Source: Neobacillus niacini (GTDB lineage Bacteria > Bacillota > Bacilli > Bacillales > Cytobacillaceae). From it: a stretch of DNA of 64,000 nucleotides. Position 1 is the first letter of the stretch; every line of letters begins with the position of its first letter. Where the stretch lies: positions 372,001 through 436,000 of the forward strand of contig NZ_JAMBOB010000003.1 of assembly GCF_023715415.1 (NCBI RefSeq), written 5' to 3'. The notes under the pieces were generated by a model. It was not told the DNA's origin and searched no databases. It worked only from the letters and a program-made list of their open reading frames with translations. The translations under genes and the position numbers were made by a program. Positions 60,620-64,000 of the stretch are shown here, in pieces.

Positions 60620-61315
60620 TTGCCATCTCAGCATACCTTGATGGAAAAGATTGTACAGCTAGAAGAAACAGCAAGTCATGAAGAAAAACTGTATAAGATT
60701 CTTGAAGTCTACCTGTCTCTCTACCCTGCACGAAATGCTTATCTATTTCGCTATTCTCCATTAGGTTATCTTGGGGAAGGAGTTTTAATGGTAAATTCAA
60801 CCGGCATCGTCTATATTAACGAGATTCGGGATAATGTTCGGACATTGCCTATCATCTATTCTGCGATTTTAGAGAGGAAAGCTAAGTATTGTTCTGGAAT
60901 TGAATTTTTAAAGCAAACAAGCAGTAAGTATATTCTTACCTCGAATATTAACTCTATGGCTGTCGTCCCAATTTGTTTCAGCTCAGTTGTCATTGGCTAC
61001 ATATGTACGACGGAATTTTCTAAGGATACTTTCCTAGACGAACAAGCCCTCTCCTCACTCACTGACTATGGAAGATTGGTTGGAAAGTATATGGAGCAGT
61101 CCGAGGATTTAAAAGAATCACCTAATCTAAGCAAACGAGAATTAGAGGTGATGAGGAAGATTTCGTGGGGAGAAAGCATGAAGGAAATGGCTGCCACAAT
61201 GGAAATTAGTGAACTAACCGTAAAGCAATATGTAAAATCTGCAATCAAAAAGCTTGGTGCTCAAAACCGTTCACATGCAGTCGGTGTACTTTTAAGAAAA
61301 GGGATTATTTCTTAA
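60620..61315 (+). CDS. LuxR-family transcriptional regulator with GAF-like sensor domain
   Basis: The 231-residue protein has an N-terminal sensor domain (about 1-150, FxxYLSLYPARNAYLFRYSP and SSKYILTSNINSMAVVPICF; GAF-like by pattern) and a C-terminal LuxR-type HTH (about 165-230, LSKRELEVMRKISWGESMKE then MEISELTVKQYVKSAIKKLG). It is divergent from the esterase-monooxygenase operon and is its probable regulator. TTG at 60620 is eight bases after AAAGGAG. No conserved phospho-Asp receiver is present. Confidence 0.85.
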   Translation: MPSQHTLMEKIVQLEETASHEEKLYKILEVYLSLYPARNAYLFRYSPLGYLGEGVLMVNSTGIVYINEIRDNVRTLPIIYSAILERKAKYCSGIEFLKQTSSKYILTSNINSMAVVPICFSSVVIGYICTTEFSKDTFLDEQALSSLTDYGRLVGKYMEQSEDLKESPNLSKRELEVMRKISWGESMKEMAATMEISELTVKQYVKSAIKKLGAQNRSHAVGVLLRKGIIS

Positions 61316-61321
61316 CTAAAA

Positions 61322-61336
61322 ATGTAAACGTTTACG
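61322..61336. promoter_or_regulatory. cre-like palindrome downstream of the LuxR-type gene
   Basis: ATGTAAACGTTTACG matches the CcpA consensus except for the last base, and contains the perfect palindrome GTAAACGTTTAC. It lies just after the luxR stop, so it may be fortuitous or act as a roadblock. Confidence 0.3.
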
Positions 61337-61355
61337 AAATATAACTTTTACAAAT

Positions 61356-61399
61356 AAACCTCTACGCTAACACAATTCCATCCGTGTCCGTAGAGGTTT
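61356..61399. terminator. Terminator between convergent genes
   Basis: An AAACCTCTACG/CGTAGAGGTTT stem with an 18-base loop is followed by ACTTG on the + strand. A second hairpin, TGCGTTCCTAC/GTAGGGGCGCA at 61446-61474, serves the minus-strand nucleosidase gene. Confidence 0.6.
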
Positions 61400-61486
61400 A
61401 CTTGTATTTACGCATTAGTCTTGAAAGCTAGATTAATCATAAAGAAATGCGCCCCTACAATCGTAGGAACGCACGCTTGGTCATTA

Positions 61487-62362
61487 TTACTTTTTCACCA
61501 TTTTGATGTATTCTTTCACTACTTCATATACATACTCTTGATTGGCAGATGCTGTACCTGGATCATACGTACCGCCATTGGTTTTATTATTTGATAGAAT
61601 TCTAATACCTAAGAAAGGAATATCATAGGCATCAGCAATTTGTGCGACGGATGCACCTTCCATTTCTTCTACAGAGGTACCATAAATCTCATGAATCCAT
61701 TTAATTCGGTCTACTTCGCTATTCCAAAAGTCTGCTGAACCAATTGTACCCTCGACCACTTTACCCTTCGTGTAGGTGTCTTTTACAGCATTTGCTGCTG
61801 CAAGTAAATCCTTGTCCCCCTCGTAGTGGCGGACTTTATTTGCACTCTCATCTGATCCGCTTCCTTCTGAAGCCATTAAGTCCATCGGAATCCATGTAGT
61901 TGGATCAGTTCCTTGGTTTTCATCCATATTTGTTGTTTTTAATGAACCGATATTTGTCGTTCTTTTTCCAAGTACGATATCAAATACATTTAGACTTGGA
62001 TCATGACCGCCTGAAGTACCTTGGTTGATAATGGCGATTGGGTTAAATTTTTCAATGGTCAATGCAGTAACAGCAGCAGCATTCTCCATTCCCTTCCCTG
62101 TTTTCGTAACGATAACAGGATAATCGTTTAACGTTCCTTTGTAAAAAACAAACGTTCCTGATTTTTCTATTTTCACATTTTTTAATTTATCTGCAAAATA
62201 TTCAGCTTCAATGGGCATTGGTCCTTGAATGACGATTGGTCTTTCCTCACTCTTTGCTTTTGTTACCTTTAAATCTTGATCTTTCGAATTACAACCTGCC
62301 ACCAATAACATAGTAGAAATAGCTGCTACTGAAGCAATTTTCTTAAACATTTTGTTTTTCAT
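61487..62362 (-). CDS. Lipoprotein purine nucleoside phosphorylase / MTA-SAH nucleosidase-like enzyme
   Basis: The 291-residue protein begins with a lipoprotein signal ending at Cys24 in the lipobox LLVAGC, so it is anchored outside the cell membrane. The rest is a nucleoside phosphorylase/nucleosidase fold: VIVTKTGKGMENAAAVTALT, IAIINQGTSGGHDPSLNVFD, and EMEGASVAQIADAYDIPFLG (the E-M-E-G-A motif holding ribose contacts), with RILSNN. It should cleave purine nucleosides or MTA/SAH outside the cell. ATG 62362 after GGGGAGAACAAATT fixes the start, since the longer frame runs into the leader. Confidence 0.85.
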   Translation of the reverse strand: MKNKMFKKIASVAAISTMLLVAGCNSKDQDLKVTKAKSEERPIVIQGPMPIEAEYFADKLKNVKIEKSGTFVFYKGTLNDYPVIVTKTGKGMENAAAVTALTIEKFNPIAIINQGTSGGHDPSLNVFDIVLGKRTTNIGSLKTTNMDENQGTDPTTWIPMDLMASEGSGSDESANKVRHYEGDKDLLAAANAVKDTYTKGKVVEGTIGSADFWNSEVDRIKWIHEIYGTSVEEMEGASVAQIADAYDIPFLGIRILSNNKTNGGTYDPGTASANQEYVYEVVKEYIKMVKK

Positions 62363-62416
62363 AAATTTGTTCTCCCCTTTTTCTTGTTGTTTGTACACTC
62401 GTGGTTGGCTCAAATG

Positions 62417-62617
62417 AAAAAAGTCTAGAATAGCAGGATATTCCCAGCCTTCTAGACCTACCAAAGTCAAAGTATAAATAATGAAGCAAAAAATGCTCTA
62501 TCATTTGATGGAAGGTCTAAAGATTTCTTGACCCACTCATACTTTAACTCGTAGTCTAGTTCATTTAATGGGAACCAGGTAGAAACACTCAGACCGTATT
62601 ACTGAGTATATACGAGT
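62417..62617 (-). ncRNA. Guanine-type purine riboswitch leader of the nucleosidase lipoprotein gene
   Basis: On the minus strand 62547-62617 folds as a purine aptamer: ACTCGTAT closing P1 with ACTACGAGT, the loop ACTCAGTAATACGGTCTGAGTG and GTTTCTACC joining, then CCCATTAAATG. The specificity base before TACGAG is C (in GACTACGAG), which selects guanine rather than adenine. About 90 bases on is a terminator, GTCTAGAA/TTCTAGAC with TTTTTT (62417-62458). High guanine would close the gene. Confidence 0.88.
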
Positions 62618-62765
62618 AACGTTTTTATGATTATTACTTTGTTAATATAACAAACTTATAATAGTAAATCAACAAAAGGTGAATATTTATTTTAAAATTT
62701 ACATTATTGTTCGTGTTTTACGAAAAAGATAATATATAAATGGTAATATTACTCAATTTTTTACA

Positions 62766-62800
62766 AAAAAAAGCAATCTTCCGTTTGGAAGGATTGCAAC
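62766..62800 (-). terminator. Terminator of the 45-residue protein gene
   Basis: A GCAATCCTTCC/GGAAGATTGC stem is followed on the minus strand by eight T. Confidence 0.7.
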
Positions 62801-62854
62801 AAAATCTCTATATTATTGTTTATTTACGATCGATTAGTTTTTAACGGTAGTCCC

Positions 62855-62992
62855 CTATTTCATTTTCACAGGTGTAACCACTGCAAATAAATTTTCAGAT
62901 GGATCGGTTACGTTGATTTCAATAACCTTGTATCCATTTCCTCCAACATTGCTCTCGATTTTAGTAGATTGCTTAATTGTATCGTTATTCAT
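62855..62992 (-). CDS. Hypothetical small protein, 45 residues
   Basis: ATG 62992 lies after GGAAGGAAG (spacing slightly long). The product (MNNDTIKQSTKIESNVGGNG, then a beta-rich YKVIEINVTDPSENLFAVV) is a short soluble protein without recognised domain. The longer frame to 63064 runs through the ribosome binding site. It is followed by a strong terminator. Confidence 0.5.
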   Translation of the reverse strand: MNNDTIKQSTKIESNVGGNGYKVIEINVTDPSENLFAVVTPVKMK

Positions 62993-63178
62993 ATGTTTTT
63001 TCTTCCTTCCAATTAAAAAATTCTCACAGAAGCTAATATATGTTGAAAGTTCAAAAATGTGCATAAAATTTTTATTAATCTATAGAAAAAATTTAAGAAT
63101 GGCGGATAATGCCGTTTTTTCAGTTCTTCAAAAATTGATTTATGTTTCTTTTTTCCTATATTTCGTTATAATATAAAT

Positions 63179-63324
63179 ATGGGTATGAACATAAAATAAA
63201 AAGACCGACATGGTGCAACATGTCAGGTCCTGCAATAGACGGTCCCCTTAAAAGGGTTGACTTGTTAATGAGATTAAATAATCCACCTGAGGAAAGCAAA
63301 ACTCAAGGGTGGATTATTTTTTTT
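63179..63324 (+). ncRNA. Candidate antisense RNA of the holin-like toxin
   Basis: A TATAAT -10 element (63167-63172; weak -35) points rightward. At 63278-63317 AATAATCCACC/GGTGGATTATT with eight T ends the transcript. The resulting RNA of about 145 bases would be fully complementary to the 3' untranslated part of the toxin mRNA, whose own terminator is GACCGACATG/CATGTCAGGTC at 63203-63229. This layout matches type I antitoxin RNAs. Confidence 0.5.
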
Positions 63325-63397
63325 GACTAAACGTTAATACGGCTACGATTAAACTAGCAAACCCAATCATTATCATAAACGTTTCGAAAATCGTCAA
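63314..63397 (-). CDS. Putative holin-like type I toxin, 27 residues
   Basis: TTG 63397 follows AGAGGGTG by seven bases and encodes MTIFETFMIMIGFASLIVAV ending LTFSQKK: one transmembrane helix and a basic tail. Length and sequence match the putative holin-like toxin family (Hol_Tox, such as TxpA/BsrE-like relatives) of Bacillus. An extended -10 promoter, TGCTATACT, lies upstream (63467-63475, minus strand). A converging RNA from the right-hand strand overlaps its 3' end. Confidence 0.7.
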   Translation of the reverse strand: MTIFETFMIMIGFASLIVAVLTFSQKK

Positions 63398-63515
63398 ACA
63401 GCAACACCCTCTTTCCGGTGGGAGCTTGCCAACATCCCTAGAGACAACCTTTTCTATTGCCCTTTAAGTATAGCATAAACACTATAAAATGAGAACATAC
63501 ATTCGTTATTTCCTT

Positions 63516-64000
63516 TTATAATAAATCCTCTAAAGCTGAACGGAGTGTTGGGAACTTGAAATCAAACCCATTCTCTTGTAACACTTTGGGGATTACATGC
63601 TGCCCTTCCAGAACAAGGGCACTTTTTTGCCCAAGCACCATTTTCATACCAAACGATGGTACAGGAAGCCAATGTGGACGATGTAAAACTGTACCAATCA
63701 TTTTTCCAAATTCATTCATTCTGAGTGGAGATGGAGCTGTTACATTAATAGGGCCACTTAATTGGTTACTCGTAATAGCAAAGAGAATGGCGCGAACGAC
63801 ATCTGTAACATGTACCCACGAAACCCATTGTTTACCTGTTCCCACTTTACCACCAACAAATAAACGATACGGCATCGCCATGAGTGGCAGTGCACCTTCC
63901 TCCTTACCAAGCACCACACCAAATCTCATCATTACCACACGAATGGAATGTTTTTCTACTTGCAGTGCTTTGTTCTCCCAATCCTGAACGGTTCTACCTA
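63516..64000 (-). CDS. TIGR01777-type SDR epimerase, partial (YfhF-like)
   Basis: The frame stays open to the window end, so the N-terminal Rossmann half is missing. The visible 160 residues include VVMMRFGVVLG, then WVHVTDVVRAI, GPINVTAPSPLRMNEF, and a DUF1731-type C-terminus (RPHWLPVPSFGMKMVLGQKS, LENGFDFKFPTLRSALEDLL-like). These fit the TIGR01777 family of NAD-dependent epimerase-like proteins, which includes B. subtilis YfhF. Substrate is unknown. The frame is intact within the window. Confidence 0.82.
   Translation of the reverse strand, partial: GRTVQDWENKALQVEKHSIRVVMMRFGVVLGKEEGALPLMAMPYRLFVGGKVGTGKQWVSWVHVTDVVRAILFAITSNQLSGPINVTAPSPLRMNEFGKMIGTVLHRPHWLPVPSFGMKMVLGQKSALVLEGQHVIPKVLQENGFDFKFPTLRSALEDLL

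Noticed and set aside
61322..61336. Functional cre site for the ketone operon
   Set aside because: It lies after the luxR stop and far from the operon promoter, so a regulatory role is doubtful; only its similarity is recorded.
1..64000. CRISPR arrays, tRNA and rRNA genes
   Set aside because: No regularly spaced repeats, no cloverleaf with CCA-type end and no rRNA-like conserved blocks were seen on either strand.

Overview
The window looks like chromosomal DNA of an endospore-forming Bacillaceae member (Bacillus, Neobacillus or Mesobacillus type). The sequence is AT-rich, most genes have strong GGAGG-type ribosome binding sites and many start with TTG or GTG. Sporulation-linked genes are present (YyaC, an Sda-like kinase inhibitor, a SleB-type cell wall hydrolase), as are typical Bacillus families (bacillopeptidase F, YuiD, YbcI, YfnB, a T-box on ilvA). 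No rRNA, tRNA or CRISPR array was seen.

Layout. 0-2.2 kb: small housekeeping genes and a badly decayed FAD dehydrogenase. 2.2-4.2 kb: a solitary TnpB-type nuclease gene with a LexA/SOS-like box at its promoter and a long structured non-coding tail that looks like its guide (omega) RNA. 4.2-16.6 kb: yyaC, a YtcJ-type amidohydrolase, ilvA behind a T-box leader with a cre-like site, a 1426-residue bacillopeptidase F, a gamma-carbonic anhydrase, an MFS pump and an old-yellow-enzyme reductase. 16.7-35.8 kb: a PAS-PAS-GGDEF diguanylate cyclase, a tandem crcB pair, an HPr-like protein whose phosphorylated His is Asp, two TerC proteins, MFS pumps (one divergent from a Crp/Fnr regulator), GNAT acetyltransferases and a lone ParB-like protein. 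36.1-39.6 kb: a two-gene 2-oxoacid:ferredoxin oxidoreductase operon with two perfect palindromes at its promoter.

39.6-52 kb is accessory in character: hypothetical genes, GNATs, MOSC, DUF429, DUF3231, a broken DfsB/ClbS gene and a broken small gene. Between 46.5 and 51.2 kb nearly every intergenic gap carries one decayed copy of a related hairpin-plus-core repeat, an arrangement resembling a cassette array. 53-57.5 kb: hydrolase, cupin, CopC-type and nitronate monooxygenase genes. 57.8-61.3 kb: a Baeyer-Villiger monooxygenase and an HSL-family esterase, transcribed divergently from a LuxR-type regulator, forming a likely ketone-to-ester-to-alcohol/acid catabolic unit. 61.5-62.6 kb: a lipoprotein nucleoside hydrolase/phosphorylase controlled by a guanine riboswitch. 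63.1-63.5 kb: a probable type I toxin-antitoxin locus (27-residue holin-like toxin with antisense RNA). The window ends inside an SDR-type epimerase gene.

Functions are assigned from recalled family motifs and context only. Nothing was searched. Where a start codon differs from the longest open frame, it was chosen by ribosome binding site.
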